Shown here piece by piece: positions 9,193-18,558 of a stretch of 64,000 bases of DNA. The notes under the pieces were generated by a model that was not told the DNA's origin, searched no databases, and worked only from the letters and a program-made list of their open reading frames with translations. The DNA is from Alcanivoracaceae bacterium. GTDB taxonomy: Bacteria; Pseudomonadota; Gammaproteobacteria; Xanthomonadales; Marinicellaceae. The stretch is taken from assembly GCA_016744455.1 (NCBI GenBank), contig JADGEI010000011.1, positions 42,223 to 106,222 on the forward strand, written 5' to 3'. Position numbers and translations under genes: made by a program. How positions within the stretch are numbered: the first letter of the stretch is position 1; every line of letters starts with the position of its first letter.

Positions 9193-10863
9193 ATGCTTAT
9201 GAGGTTATTTGCTTTTTTATTACTACTTAACTTTAATGCCATAGCCGGGGGCGGTAATTGGTTTGAGATTGGAGATGCACCCAGTTTTCCTGACGGGCAA
9301 GCACAAGTCACTAGAGGACAAGGGTTATTAACTACTCTTTCTGGTGCAACAACTGCCACGATAGACCGCAGAGATTCCTACTGTATCAAAATCACTGATC
9401 CTGACAACTTTAGAGCCACAACAGATGCCAATAGTGACCCACTGGCTTCAGCCACTTTCGATACACGTTTGTATTTGTTTGATAAGCGTGGCACACCTGT
9501 TTTGTATAATGATGATACAGTCAATAATACAGCTCCATTTCACTCAACCATAACGGGTACTGCAAGCGATGGTTCTAATTTTGTCTTATCCCAAGGCGGC
9601 GAATATGTTTTGGTTGTGGGTGGGTTTTCAGATGATGCTTTTGACAATAGTGTTAATAATGTATTTAATACTACAGGTAACAGTAGTTCGATAAATGCGG
9701 CAAATTCTTCAGCAGGGCATTTTAACACTTGGGAAAATGGCAACCCAAACACAGGAGATTATACACTGGCATTACAAGGAATTAGTTTTTGCCAAGATAA
9801 ATTAGATATCATAGGTACGGGAGTAAGCTTAACCAATGACAGTCAAATGTGTATAGGTGATGGAGAAGGAGGCTTTACTAGTTGCAATAATGATAGTATT
9901 GATACGGCAAAAAAGCAAATTGTCACGGGTTATCTTGATAGTGATGCGCACCTAGATGTTATTTTTGATAAGTTTGATATCGAAGATCCAACTATTTGTT
10001 TAGGCAATGGAAATGGCGGTTACCAATCATGCTCTCTTTATAACGATGTAGCAAACATTAATTCTGATACTCCTATACTGGGCGACATCAATAACGATAG
10101 CATTACTGATGCGGTATTTATTGTCGATTCTGAAAATCATAAAGCTTGCTTAGGTGATGGTTTTGGTTCTTTTATCAATTGTACCGATATTTCAAATACA
10201 GATTCAACATATGCCAACGGTGCACAATTATCCTATATAGATGCCGATAATAAACTTGATTTAATTTTTACAACATTTAATCTAATTACGCTCAGTAGTA
10301 CACATATTTGTTTAGGGAATGGCTTAGGTGGGTTTAATGCTTGTATCAACGCCAGTATAGATGCTAGTGTATTTGAAGTTGCTGATTTTAATAATGATGG
10401 TAGCAGCGATATTATTGCTCTAAAAGGGCTTGGCATTCCCAACAATATTTGCCTCAACAATGGTTCGGGCGGATTTAGCTGTAATAGCATAAGTGCCTCA
10501 ACAAACAATTCGAAAGGAGTTGCTATCGGTGATTTAAACAATGATGGAAATTATGATAGTGTCATTGCCAATTTCTTTGGTCTTAATCAGGTCTGTCTAG
10601 GTGTTGGAAATGGGACTTTTAATTGCAGTAATGTCAGTGACCTAACAGGGAATTATACGGCTGTAAAACTGGGCTTATTAAATGATGATAACTTTTTGGA
10701 TGCCGTATTTGCTGGTAATAATAGTTTCACCCAGACATGTTTGGGTAATGGTGATGGTTCTTTTAATAACTGTGTTACTGATACCAGCCTTGATTTTTTT
10801 GATATTGAATTAGGGGAATTTGGGGAAGCTCCTAATGAGTTGTTTTCCGATGGGTTTGAATGA
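9193..10863 (+). CDS. Secreted FG-GAP/VCBS propeller protein with N-terminal PPC-like domain, FE-tagged
   Basis: This 556-residue protein has a signal peptide (MLMRLFAFLLLLNFNAIA, cleavage about residue 18). A beta-sandwich of about 180 residues follows (DPDNFRATTDANSDPL, DTRLYLFD, GDYTLAL), like DVUA0089/pre-peptidase C-terminal domains. Then come seven repeats of the form C-[IL]-x-x-G-x-G-[GST]-F-x-x-C alternating with Asp-rich loops (FNNDGSSD, LNNDGNYD). That suggests a seven-bladed, calcium-binding beta-propeller with a cysteine pair in each blade. It ends NELFSDGFE. The shared 21-bp direct repeat lies upstream. It is probably extracellular or surface-bound; its ligand is unknown. Confidence 0.78.
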   Translation: MLMRLFAFLLLLNFNAIAGGGNWFEIGDAPSFPDGQAQVTRGQGLLTTLSGATTATIDRRDSYCIKITDPDNFRATTDANSDPLASATFDTRLYLFDKRGTPVLYNDDTVNNTAPFHSTITGTASDGSNFVLSQGGEYVLVVGGFSDDAFDNSVNNVFNTTGNSSSINAANSSAGHFNTWENGNPNTGDYTLALQGISFCQDKLDIIGTGVSLTNDSQMCIGDGEGGFTSCNNDSIDTAKKQIVTGYLDSDAHLDVIFDKFDIEDPTICLGNGNGGYQSCSLYNDVANINSDTPILGDINNDSITDAVFIVDSENHKACLGDGFGSFINCTDISNTDSTYANGAQLSYIDADNKLDLIFTTFNLITLSSTHICLGNGLGGFNACINASIDASVFEVADFNNDGSSDIIALKGLGIPNNICLNNGSGGFSCNSISASTNNSKGVAIGDLNNDGNYDSVIANFFGLNQVCLGVGNGTFNCSNVSDLTGNYTAVKLGLLNDDNFLDAVFAGNNSFTQTCLGNGDGSFNNCVTDTSLDFFDIELGEFGEAPNELFSDGFE

Positions 10864-10960
10864 AATGTAAAATTATTAAAGGGTGATTATTTTTGATCTA
10901 AAGTATCTTCAACAGATTGTTGCTCCATTTCTCCTGATCATGATGAGCTTTTATGTATTT

Positions 10961-10989
10961 GACAGAATAGTACAAACAATTGACAGGAT
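10961..10989 (+). promoter_or_regulatory. Second copy of the 21-bp-spaced direct repeat, upstream of the gene at 11051
   Basis: GACAGAAT (10961-10968) and GACAGGAT (10982-10989) are 21 bp apart with AGTACAAACAATT between. Aligned with the pair at 9104-9132, most positions match, including the central CAAACA. The distance from the second half-site to the start codon is 61 nt here and 60 nt at the other gene. A possible -10 is TAATAT (11019-11024) with no good -35, as expected for an activated promoter. Confidence 0.5.
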
Positions 10990-11050
10990 AGTATAAGAAA
11001 CAAATCTGTACCCATTGTTAATATATAACAATTAGATTAAAAGAAGAATT

Positions 11051-14000
11051 ATGATGAAAAGCAATATTTTTACAATACTTATATTTATTCTGTTTAATAG
11101 TTATTCCCAAGCTAACTCATTGAAACAGCACTTTAGTCAACTGAGTGTAGAGGGTATTCAATATTCTGATAGTCAGAACCTTTTAAATAGGAGTGGGTAT
11201 CACGCAATTGGGGGCAATAATTTAACGGCCGAAAAATATGCTCAAAATGTTTACATCAAAGCATCAAATACTGAGGCAAATGATCAGTTTGGTGGTGCAA
11301 TAGCATTATCTGGCAACACCTTAGTGGTTGCTGCGAAATTTGAAGATTCAGATGGTTCTTCACAAAGCAATAATTCTGCGTTTAGTGCAGGTGCAGTTTA
11401 TATTTTTATTCGCGTTAATGATGTATGGCAACAACAAGCCTATTTAAAATCTGAAAACATTGAAGATCAGGACAGTTTTGGAACAAGTGTAGCAATTTCT
11501 GGAGATACTATTGTCGTTGGTGCGCCTACTGAGGATGGAGATTCATCATCTGCAATGGGCGCTTACAACAATAACGTTTCCAATGCAGGAGCTGCTTATG
11601 TTTTTGTGCGTAATGGCACTAGTTGGTCTCAACAAGCTTACCTCAAAGCAAGCAATGCTGATACTGGAATCAGTGATAATTTTGGGCAAGCGGTCAGCAT
11701 CTCTGGAGATACCGTAGTAGTTGGTGCTTTTGGTGAAGCCAGTAGTGCAACAGGAGTTAATTCTAATCAAGCACTAAATAATGCTTTAAATGCTGGTGCT
11801 GCTTATGTTTTTACGCGTTCAAGTACAACTTGGTCACAACAAGCTTATCTTAAAGCCTCAAATACACAAACTGGTGATAATTTTGGTATTTCTGTGGCCA
11901 TCTCTAACAATACCATTGTTGTTGCAGCAAGAAGCGAGGATGGTGATGATAGTGGAACACAAAATAGTAGCGGTGCAGTCTATATTTTTCAACGAAATGG
12001 CACTAGTTGGAGCCAGCAAGCTTTATTAAGAGCAGATAATGCTGGATCAGGTGATGTCTTTGGATTTTCTTTGGGTATTTCAGGAAACACCATTGTGGTT
12101 GGAGCTAGAGGCGAGAAAAGCACATCGACGGGTATAAATTTTGCCGACAATGATAATGGTAGTGCAGTAGGTGCTGTCTATATTTTTCAACGAAGTGGTT
12201 TAACTTGGGCACAACAAGCCCGAATAAAACCCAGTTTTACCAATAACAGTGATTTTTTTGGGCAATCAGTAGCAATATCTGGTGAAACTTTGGTGGTTGG
12301 TGCTATTGGCGAATCCAGTGATGCAACCGGTATTAATGGAGAGGCTGATAACAACAATTCAAGCGGTTCAGGGGCTGCTTATGTATTTACTCGCCGCAAT
12401 GGTATTTGGCAACAACACAGTTTCATAAAAGCCTCAAACTCGGATGACAACTGGAAAACTGGCAGTTCAGTTGCGGTATTTGGTGACTTGGTTGTCACGG
12501 GTGCAAGAGAAGAATCCAGTGATGCAATAGGTATTAATGGCGATCAAAACAATACAAATGCCAGTGATTCAGGCGCAGTCTATGTGTTTAATGATATTAG
12601 CTTGAGTAAAAGACAGTTTGATATCAATTTAGCTATTCCTGATGATGACAGCAATGGCTTAACTATTGATTTAGATCTTAATGGGCTCTTTAACGAAAAT
12701 ATTTTAAATTTAGAAATTGCCCTTGATATAAACCACAATGCTATCGGAGATTTATCAATTGAAATAATTGCACCCAATAATATAGCCCATCTTGCCATTA
12801 TGTCTCGCACAGGCATGACAAGTACTGGGTTAAGCACATTTGGCGCAGAATCTAGACTAGTTGGGGTTTATCATTTTAGTGATTTAGCAGGAGAAGATTT
12901 ATGGCAATCTGCTTTAGGTGTTGCCAATGGTGAATTGATAAACCCTAACAGATATCGAACCAGCACCAAAGGCAACAATTTTAGCCAATATGGCGGTTGT
13001 ACAACACGCTTAAATGGTGCGTTTGCTGGATTAACTCCGACACAAAGTAACGGAATATGGACATTAAAAATTTCTGATAATGCTAACGCTATTACAGGAT
13101 TTATCAATAGCGTTGAAATTATAACTCGCCAAGAAATTTCTGAGGTTATTTTTAGTGATGGCTTTGAGCCTTCTGCATCTACCCTAAAAGGAACGGCCGT
13201 TCCTGTGTTTGCTGCCTTTCCAGATATAACGGCATCAGATGTTCCTGGCGATTGTATAAAAGCCCAGTTTGATTATACAGGTACAGGCTTAAGTGATTAT
13301 GTAACCACTTTTACAAACTCTGTTACTCCAGGTATCACAGATGTAAACTATCAAATAAAGCGAAACAATGGCACCCTAACCGATACTGAAGAGTTGATAA
13401 CTTTTAGTGCCATTAGTAGCAATCCTGTTGTAACCAGTGGTGGCGATTTTGATGGTGATGGCATTGATGATATTATTTTGCAAACAGATGTTAATTTTGC
13501 TGATTACTTTATTCGTAGATCTTCACGCCCCAATGATTTACCTGTGTTTTTTAATGGTGGGCCTATACAGGCAGGTCGTTCTATCGACTTACAGATTGGT
13601 GACTATAATGGCGATGGTTTAGATGATATTGGATTTTTTAGATCAGATTTCAACATCAATGAACAATCAATGTTTTTCGGATTTAATATTGCTTCGGGAG
13701 AACAATTACTTTTCAATTATTCTCTAAATTCAGGTATAGCATCGGATTTTAAACCGTCGGGTGGGTTTGATCATAATGGTGATGGCAGTGCGGATTTGTT
13801 ATTACTAAATAAACAACCAAATGATATGTATTTAACCCTGGTCTATGACGGCAAGACAGGTAATCTATTATTTGACTCAACAGGGTTGGCACTTACCACA
13901 CCAGTTCGCAGTGTTTCAGGTATCTATTTAGATAATGGAAATTCTGGAATCAGTACAATATTTGGTGATGAGTCAGGTGGCGCAGTAACGTATCAATTTT

Positions 14001-14242
14001 TTGATGAGAATAACAATCTGGCATTTTCTAGCGAGACTATTTCCACCTTAATCCAAGATATATTGTTAAGTGGCGATTACAATGGCGATGGAAAAGATGA
14101 TGCAGGAGTATGGCGTCCAAATTCAGATGGGTTGGGCAATCGATTTATTATAACCCCAACTAATGGTGATCCTATTATCGAATACCTACCCTCTAGTGTA
14201 TCCAATGTAGATTACCCAATCGCAAATACTCGAATTAGATAG
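11051..14242 (+). CDS. Large secreted integrin-alpha-like propeller protein with P-domain, internal FE tag and VCBS tail
   Basis: The 1063-residue protein has a signal peptide (MMKSNIFTILIFILFNSYSQ). Seven FG-GAP repeats follow, each with [DN]-x-FG-x-[AS] then SG-x-T-[ILV]-VVGA and AGAVY[IV]F near the blade ends; together they should form a seven-bladed integrin-alpha-like propeller. From about residue 530 to 690 is a proprotein-convertase P-domain (IGDLSIEIIAPN ... WTLKISDNA). The shared tag IFSDGFE then appears at about residues 699-706, but the chain continues. The final 350 residues hold VCBS-type calcium loops (DFDGDGIDD, DYNGDGLDD, DYNGDGKDD) and end without a tag. AAGAAG lies 4 nt before the first ATG. 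Confidence 0.78.
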   Translation: MMKSNIFTILIFILFNSYSQANSLKQHFSQLSVEGIQYSDSQNLLNRSGYHAIGGNNLTAEKYAQNVYIKASNTEANDQFGGAIALSGNTLVVAAKFEDSDGSSQSNNSAFSAGAVYIFIRVNDVWQQQAYLKSENIEDQDSFGTSVAISGDTIVVGAPTEDGDSSSAMGAYNNNVSNAGAAYVFVRNGTSWSQQAYLKASNADTGISDNFGQAVSISGDTVVVGAFGEASSATGVNSNQALNNALNAGAAYVFTRSSTTWSQQAYLKASNTQTGDNFGISVAISNNTIVVAARSEDGDDSGTQNSSGAVYIFQRNGTSWSQQALLRADNAGSGDVFGFSLGISGNTIVVGARGEKSTSTGINFADNDNGSAVGAVYIFQRSGLTWAQQARIKPSFTNNSDFFGQSVAISGETLVVGAIGESSDATGINGEADNNNSSGSGAAYVFTRRNGIWQQHSFIKASNSDDNWKTGSSVAVFGDLVVTGAREESSDAIGINGDQNNTNASDSGAVYVFNDISLSKRQFDINLAIPDDDSNGLTIDLDLNGLFNENILNLEIALDINHNAIGDLSIEIIAPNNIAHLAIMSRTGMTSTGLSTFGAESRLVGVYHFSDLAGEDLWQSALGVANGELINPNRYRTSTKGNNFSQYGGCTTRLNGAFAGLTPTQSNGIWTLKISDNANAITGFINSVEIITRQEISEVIFSDGFEPSASTLKGTAVPVFAAFPDITASDVPGDCIKAQFDYTGTGLSDYVTTFTNSVTPGITDVNYQIKRNNGTLTDTEELITFSAISSNPVVTSGGDFDGDGIDDIILQTDVNFADYFIRRSSRPNDLPVFFNGGPIQAGRSIDLQIGDYNGDGLDDIGFFRSDFNINEQSMFFGFNIASGEQLLFNYSLNSGIASDFKPSGGFDHNGDGSADLLLLNKQPNDMYLTLVYDGKTGNLLFDSTGLALTTPVRSVSGIYLDNGNSGISTIFGDESGGAVTYQFFDENNNLAFSSETISTLIQDILLSGDYNGDGKDDAGVWRPNSDGLGNRFIITPTNGDPIIEYLPSSVSNVDYPIANTRIR

Positions 14243-14416
14243 AATAAGAGGTGTTCTAAAATTGCATTGATGATTTATTTTACTAAGGGTCATTTTTAAC
14301 AAAATGTGATGAATCTCTCAATTTGACCGTAATTTAAATCAAATTCAAATATTAATAAAAAAATAAGGAAAATAAAACGAACTAGTAAGCAAGATTAATT
14401 ATATTTGGAGAAAACC

Positions 14417-16081
14417 ATGAAAAACATTTATTTATTATACTTGTTAGTATTTAACCCTTGTTTTGTTAATTCTAAAGACTTAAGTTTTTATAAAAGTTTT
14501 ATTAATCAGGTCAATCATGCCATCACAAGTAGTGCGATTTGGAACCTTGATACTATCAACATAATTGGTGAATCAGATTCTATAGATAGGTTGGGAGAAG
14601 CCGTTTCACATGGTGACTACAATGGCGATGGTATTGATGATTTAGCTATTGGTATTCCAAACTATGACTTCCAACTGTTTAATATAACACTTAATAATAC
14701 TGGAACTGTGTTAATCATCTATGGGTCTATAAGTGGTCTTTCGACATCAAATGAGCAATTCCTTTTTCAAACATTTGAAACTGAGCCACCTAACTTAGAG
14801 AATTTAAATGGTGTTGAAGAAAATGACTTTTTTGGAAAGTCACTTGCCAGTGGTGATTTCAATTGCGATGGCTTTACTGATTTAGCCGTTGGTACTCCTG
14901 AAGAAAGCGTCACATTTGGTGGAGAAGACAGGAACAATGTAGGAGCAGTTAACATATTTTATGGATCAGATGTAGGCTTTGCTGATTTAGGTGCTGGATC
15001 AACTTTTTTACTACAAGGCACTGGATTGGGAATATTTTTTGATGGCAGTATCTCAGCAGGTGATAGGTTTGGTTGGAGTATGACTGTTGGCACTTTTATT
15101 GATGGTGCTGTTGGGACTAATAGTTGTTCTGATTTAGCCGTCTCAGCTCCATTTGAAGACTTTGGAATCTCTAATTCAATTGCTGATGGCGGGCAAGTCG
15201 AAGTATACTATGGTAGTGTTATAGGTCTTTCCGGAGAACCTGATTTCAGAGACTCTTTGAGCCAACAATCTGATGACATACCTGGATCTGCTGCAGAAAG
15301 CGGAGACCAATTTGGGTTGAGTTTAGCAGCTGGTGGCTTTAGACTTGCATCCAACCAGTTTGAAAGTTTAGTTGTTGGTATTCCTGGAGAAGATACTGAT
15401 GGCATCAGCAACTCAGGGGCTGTACAAGTGTTTCATAGTTCGATCACTGGATTAGATCAAACCAATAGCAGTGAAATCTGGTCACAATCTGGTACTGTAA
15501 TTGGAATTGTAGAAGTCAATGATAGATTTGGGTCTTCTGTTGCAGTGGGTGACTTTGACCATGACACTATAGATGACTTGGTCATTGGTGTACCCAGAGA
15601 AGACATCAATGCTTCAGGTATAAATGATGCTGGCTCTATTAATATAATTTATGGCAGTACATTCGGATTATCTGATGCAACAAATCAATCTTTTCACCAA
15701 AATACGACCAACTTACTTGGTACGGCTGAAAACTCAGATCAGTTCGGAGATGTTTTGGCCGTTGGTGATTTAAATAATGATAACTTTGATGACCTTGTTG
15801 TTGGTGTACCTCGTGAAAACAGCTCAAGCGGTGCATTTCATGTCCTTTATGGTTCTAGTGATGGTGTTAGTACTGATAATAACCAGTACCATACAAACAA
15901 TTTTAGCCCATTGGATGAATTGGGTTATGCAATAACTATTGCAAATTTTGGCAATAGTCCTGAAATTGCTGTTGGCATTCCTGGGGATGATATTTTTCAA
16001 GGAAATAATGATGTAGGTTCTGTTGAAGTTTTTAATTTTGTATTACCTGAATTAATGTTTTCAGATTCATTTGAGGATTAA
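14417..16081 (+). CDS. Secreted FG-GAP seven-bladed propeller protein, FE-tagged
   Basis: I choose the ATG at 14417, with GGAG at 14407-14410, over the in-frame TTG at 14405. The product of about 554 residues has a signal peptide (MKNIYLLYLLVFNPCFVNS). Seven integrin-alpha-type FG-GAP repeats follow, of the form G-D-[YF]-[ND]-x-D-[GN]-x-[DT]-D-L-[AV]-[IV]-G-[IV]-P-x-[ED]. The Asp-rich loops predict calcium binding. It ends ELMFSDSFED. The next gene begins 3 bp after the stop, so the two form an operon. It is probably a surface or secreted binding protein; no catalytic domain is visible. Confidence 0.78.
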   Translation: MKNIYLLYLLVFNPCFVNSKDLSFYKSFINQVNHAITSSAIWNLDTINIIGESDSIDRLGEAVSHGDYNGDGIDDLAIGIPNYDFQLFNITLNNTGTVLIIYGSISGLSTSNEQFLFQTFETEPPNLENLNGVEENDFFGKSLASGDFNCDGFTDLAVGTPEESVTFGGEDRNNVGAVNIFYGSDVGFADLGAGSTFLLQGTGLGIFFDGSISAGDRFGWSMTVGTFIDGAVGTNSCSDLAVSAPFEDFGISNSIADGGQVEVYYGSVIGLSGEPDFRDSLSQQSDDIPGSAAESGDQFGLSLAAGGFRLASNQFESLVVGIPGEDTDGISNSGAVQVFHSSITGLDQTNSSEIWSQSGTVIGIVEVNDRFGSSVAVGDFDHDTIDDLVIGVPREDINASGINDAGSINIIYGSTFGLSDATNQSFHQNTTNLLGTAENSDQFGDVLAVGDLNNDNFDDLVVGVPRENSSSGAFHVLYGSSDGVSTDNNQYHTNNFSPLDELGYAITIANFGNSPEIAVGIPGDDIFQGNNDVGSVEVFNFVLPELMFSDSFED

Positions 16082-16084
16082 GCC

Positions 16085-17788
16085 ATGAATTATACCTTTA
16101 AAGAGTGTTACACAACTCAGGAACAGTGGATAAACAGAGTGCTAAACAGCTCACTATTTGCAAAGCAATCATTTAATAAGTATTTAATTATTTTGATGTT
16201 AATTTTTCCCTGTGTCAGCCAATCCACAGATTTCTATGTTTGTGACTGTGAAGATGGTTCAGCAATTGCGTGCGTAATTGGCGATGACAATAATGATGGT
16301 AGCTTAGCTAACCCTTTCCGAAGTTTGACAAAAGCCAACCAAACATTTAACACGGTATCCGCGGGAGATTCAGTCAATTTTTGTAAAGGTGGAGCTTGGT
16401 CAACATCAAGTAATCTACGCTGGGTTAACCCAATGTGCCAACATGACAATAGGTGCCTAATTTCAGATTACACATCACTTTGGGCAGTTGGCGATGAGCA
16501 GAAACCACTCATAAACTTTCTAAATGGAGTACATGGTTTCAACCTATCTGATAGTGGCAATGCTGAGCACGAAGAAGGTTATACCATAGAAAACTTAGAT
16601 CTAAGGGGTAGCAATGATGGTGCTGGTGTACTCATTGCCAATGATGTTGATGATGTGATTTTGAATAATTTATCGATTTCAAATTTTTGGTTTGGTGTAA
16701 ATTTAGCCTCCTCCAATGATTGCAACCCAAACGATCCTTCATGTGATGGAAAAAATGACCGCATTACTTTAAAAGAGAGTGCAGTTCAATTCAATGATGT
16801 CCAAGGTTGGTTAGGAAGCTCAAATGATGTCGAAATACTAAACAATTATTTTTCTGACAATGGTTCAAGAAGCCTATTTGATCACAATATTTATATTAGT
16901 GCTTCATCTCATGAAGTGACCAATGGAATAGTAATTAGCGGTAATGAACTCTATCGCAACACCTTAGATGTCGATGGCATGTGTTCTGCCGTTTCATTAG
17001 TTGTACACGGCCAACATGACACCATGGTTATTAAAAACAATAAAATTTGGGAAGACGAAGGTACAGTTTTGCCAGGTTGTTGGGGTATTGCTATAGATAA
17101 CGGCCATTCTGAGCCAGAAGGGTTTACCAATATTTTGATTCAAGGCAATAACATTATCAACGTAGGGCGAGTTGGAATTGGTGTAGGTGCTTGCGATAAT
17201 TGCGTCATTGAGAACAATATTATCAGCAATACCCAAGAACTAGCTACACGCGCAATTCTTGCTCCTGATCGAAGTTTAGGGCCGGGTGATTTACCATTAG
17301 ACAATATTACTGTTCGTAATAATTCAATTTACATTAGCAATGCTCAAGGCGGTACTGGGGTTACCGTTGGCGAATCTGGAAATAACCATATCATTGTGAG
17401 TAATGCCATACATTATACAGGGACCTCCAATTCGTTTAATTGTCTCGATGTCGATCTTCCTACTTCAAATTATTTAGCTATTGACAACAATATATGTTTT
17501 ACACCAAGTGCCAACAATGCTGAATGGGCCAATAACTTTGGTAACTTATCTCAATGGCAACAAAGCTCTGGCTTCTCAAATAACTCAAGTGAATTAAACC
17601 CTGGTTATATGGACCCCACAAATAATTTATTTATGGCAGAAAATCAAAATGCAGCAATCGTCAACTCTGGACATGCTTTATTAAGTTCCCTATGCGATTA
17701 CCAATGTAGGCCCCGAGACGCAAATCCCGACAGTGGTGCTTATGAATGGGTATCTGGAAATCTAATATTTACTAATGGATTTGAGTAA
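16085..17788 (+). CDS. Secreted right-handed parallel beta-helix protein, FE-tagged
   Basis: This 567-residue protein has a long, positively charged N-terminus before a hydrophobic export segment (KYLIILMLIFPCVSQS, about residues 37-52). A shorter start nearer that segment is possible. The body has NosD/pectate-lyase-like beta-helix turns (VIKNNKIW, ILIQGNNIINV, CVIENNIISN, ITVRNNSIYI) and many cysteines. The C-terminal part CRPRDANPDSGAYEW resembles the choice-of-anchor Q end, followed by LIFTNGFE and stop. It lies 3 bp downstream of the FG-GAP gene, so they are co-transcribed. No pectate-lyase active site could be assigned by eye. Confidence 0.75.
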   Translation: MNYTFKECYTTQEQWINRVLNSSLFAKQSFNKYLIILMLIFPCVSQSTDFYVCDCEDGSAIACVIGDDNNDGSLANPFRSLTKANQTFNTVSAGDSVNFCKGGAWSTSSNLRWVNPMCQHDNRCLISDYTSLWAVGDEQKPLINFLNGVHGFNLSDSGNAEHEEGYTIENLDLRGSNDGAGVLIANDVDDVILNNLSISNFWFGVNLASSNDCNPNDPSCDGKNDRITLKESAVQFNDVQGWLGSSNDVEILNNYFSDNGSRSLFDHNIYISASSHEVTNGIVISGNELYRNTLDVDGMCSAVSLVVHGQHDTMVIKNNKIWEDEGTVLPGCWGIAIDNGHSEPEGFTNILIQGNNIINVGRVGIGVGACDNCVIENNIISNTQELATRAILAPDRSLGPGDLPLDNITVRNNSIYISNAQGGTGVTVGESGNNHIIVSNAIHYTGTSNSFNCLDVDLPTSNYLAIDNNICFTPSANNAEWANNFGNLSQWQQSSGFSNNSSELNPGYMDPTNNLFMAENQNAAIVNSGHALLSSLCDYQCRPRDANPDSGAYEWVSGNLIFTNGFE

Positions 17789-17851
17789 CGATTTAATAGG
17801 CTCATGATCAATACAAATAGAGAAATGTTTTTCTTCAACGTCTTTGTAGGA

Positions 17852-18292
17852 TTATTCACCAATGTCTTCGTTCCATAACTCGGGTTTTTCGTCAATAAAT
17901 TTTTTCATTAAATCAATACAGTCTTGGTTATTCATTTGCACGATTTCTACCCCTTTAGATTTAAGATACTTCTCCTCACCCATGAAGGTAGAATTTTCAC
18001 CAATAACAACTTTGGGAATGCCATACAAAAGAATTGTACCTGAGCACATAGAACAAGGTGATAATGTTGTGTAAAGTGTACACTCTTTATAAACAGCTGC
18101 TTTTTGCCTGCCTGCATTTTCCAACGCATCCATTTCACCATGTAAAACGACAGAGCCATCTTGCACACGCTTGTTGTGCCCTGCTCCCAATATTTTACCT
18201 TGATGGACAATGACAGAACCTATTGGTATCCCGCCCTCTTCGTAGCTTTTTTGTGCTTGCTCTATGGCTGCTTGTAAAAAATATTGGTGCAT
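17852..18292 (-). CDS. Yeast-type cytosine deaminase (CDA fold)
   Basis: This 146-residue zinc deaminase has H51-G-E53 and P-C80-S-M-C83, the zinc ligands and proton shuttle of the cytidine deaminase superfamily. Over its whole length it follows yeast Fcy1 more closely than bacterial TadA or CodA. The shared segments are EEGGIPIG, VVLHGEMDALENAGR, LYTTLSPCSMC, YGIPKVVIGEN and the end MKKFIDE...ELW-EDIGE. It should convert cytosine to uracil in pyrimidine salvage. It is monocistronic and convergent with the beta-helix gene at 16085. A guanine-deaminase-like or tRNA role is less likely given the C-terminus. Confidence 0.82.
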   Translation of the reverse strand: MHQYFLQAAIEQAQKSYEEGGIPIGSVIVHQGKILGAGHNKRVQDGSVVLHGEMDALENAGRQKAAVYKECTLYTTLSPCSMCSGTILLYGIPKVVIGENSTFMGEEKYLKSKGVEIVQMNNQDCIDLMKKFIDEKPELWNEDIGE

Positions 18293-18414
18293 GTCATTTC
18301 TCTGAATATATACAATAATTCAATATACCAAGATATTTAATCAACTAAAAGAGTTAGTTTTAAGTTTTCTGATTATTCTGCCCAAAAAAGAAAAATCATG
18401 TTACTAATTCAGCC

Positions 18415-18558
18415 CGAGGTGCGAAAGCATCAACAAATTTTTATTCAATAATTGCAACAGCTAAAGCACACATTTAAATCCTAAGAACTATCTCAGAGAA
18501 GTTTATCGACAATTACCAAATGCTGACACAATAGAGAAAATTGAAAATTTACTGCCTC
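18415..18558 (+). pseudogene. IS66-family transposase (TnpC) C-terminal remnant
   Basis: Reading + strand gives RGAKASTNFYSIIATAKA; after a frame change in the 18470s it gives LNPKNYLREVYRQLPNAD and IEKIENLLP. IS66 TnpC proteins end in this order (GAKAS-LYSLIETAKANGL-PYAYLR-VL-ELP-A-T-E-IE-LLP). Only the last 50 or so codons remain, with a frameshift, so it is a dead fragment. No terminal repeats or other IS66 genes are seen. Confidence 0.65.
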
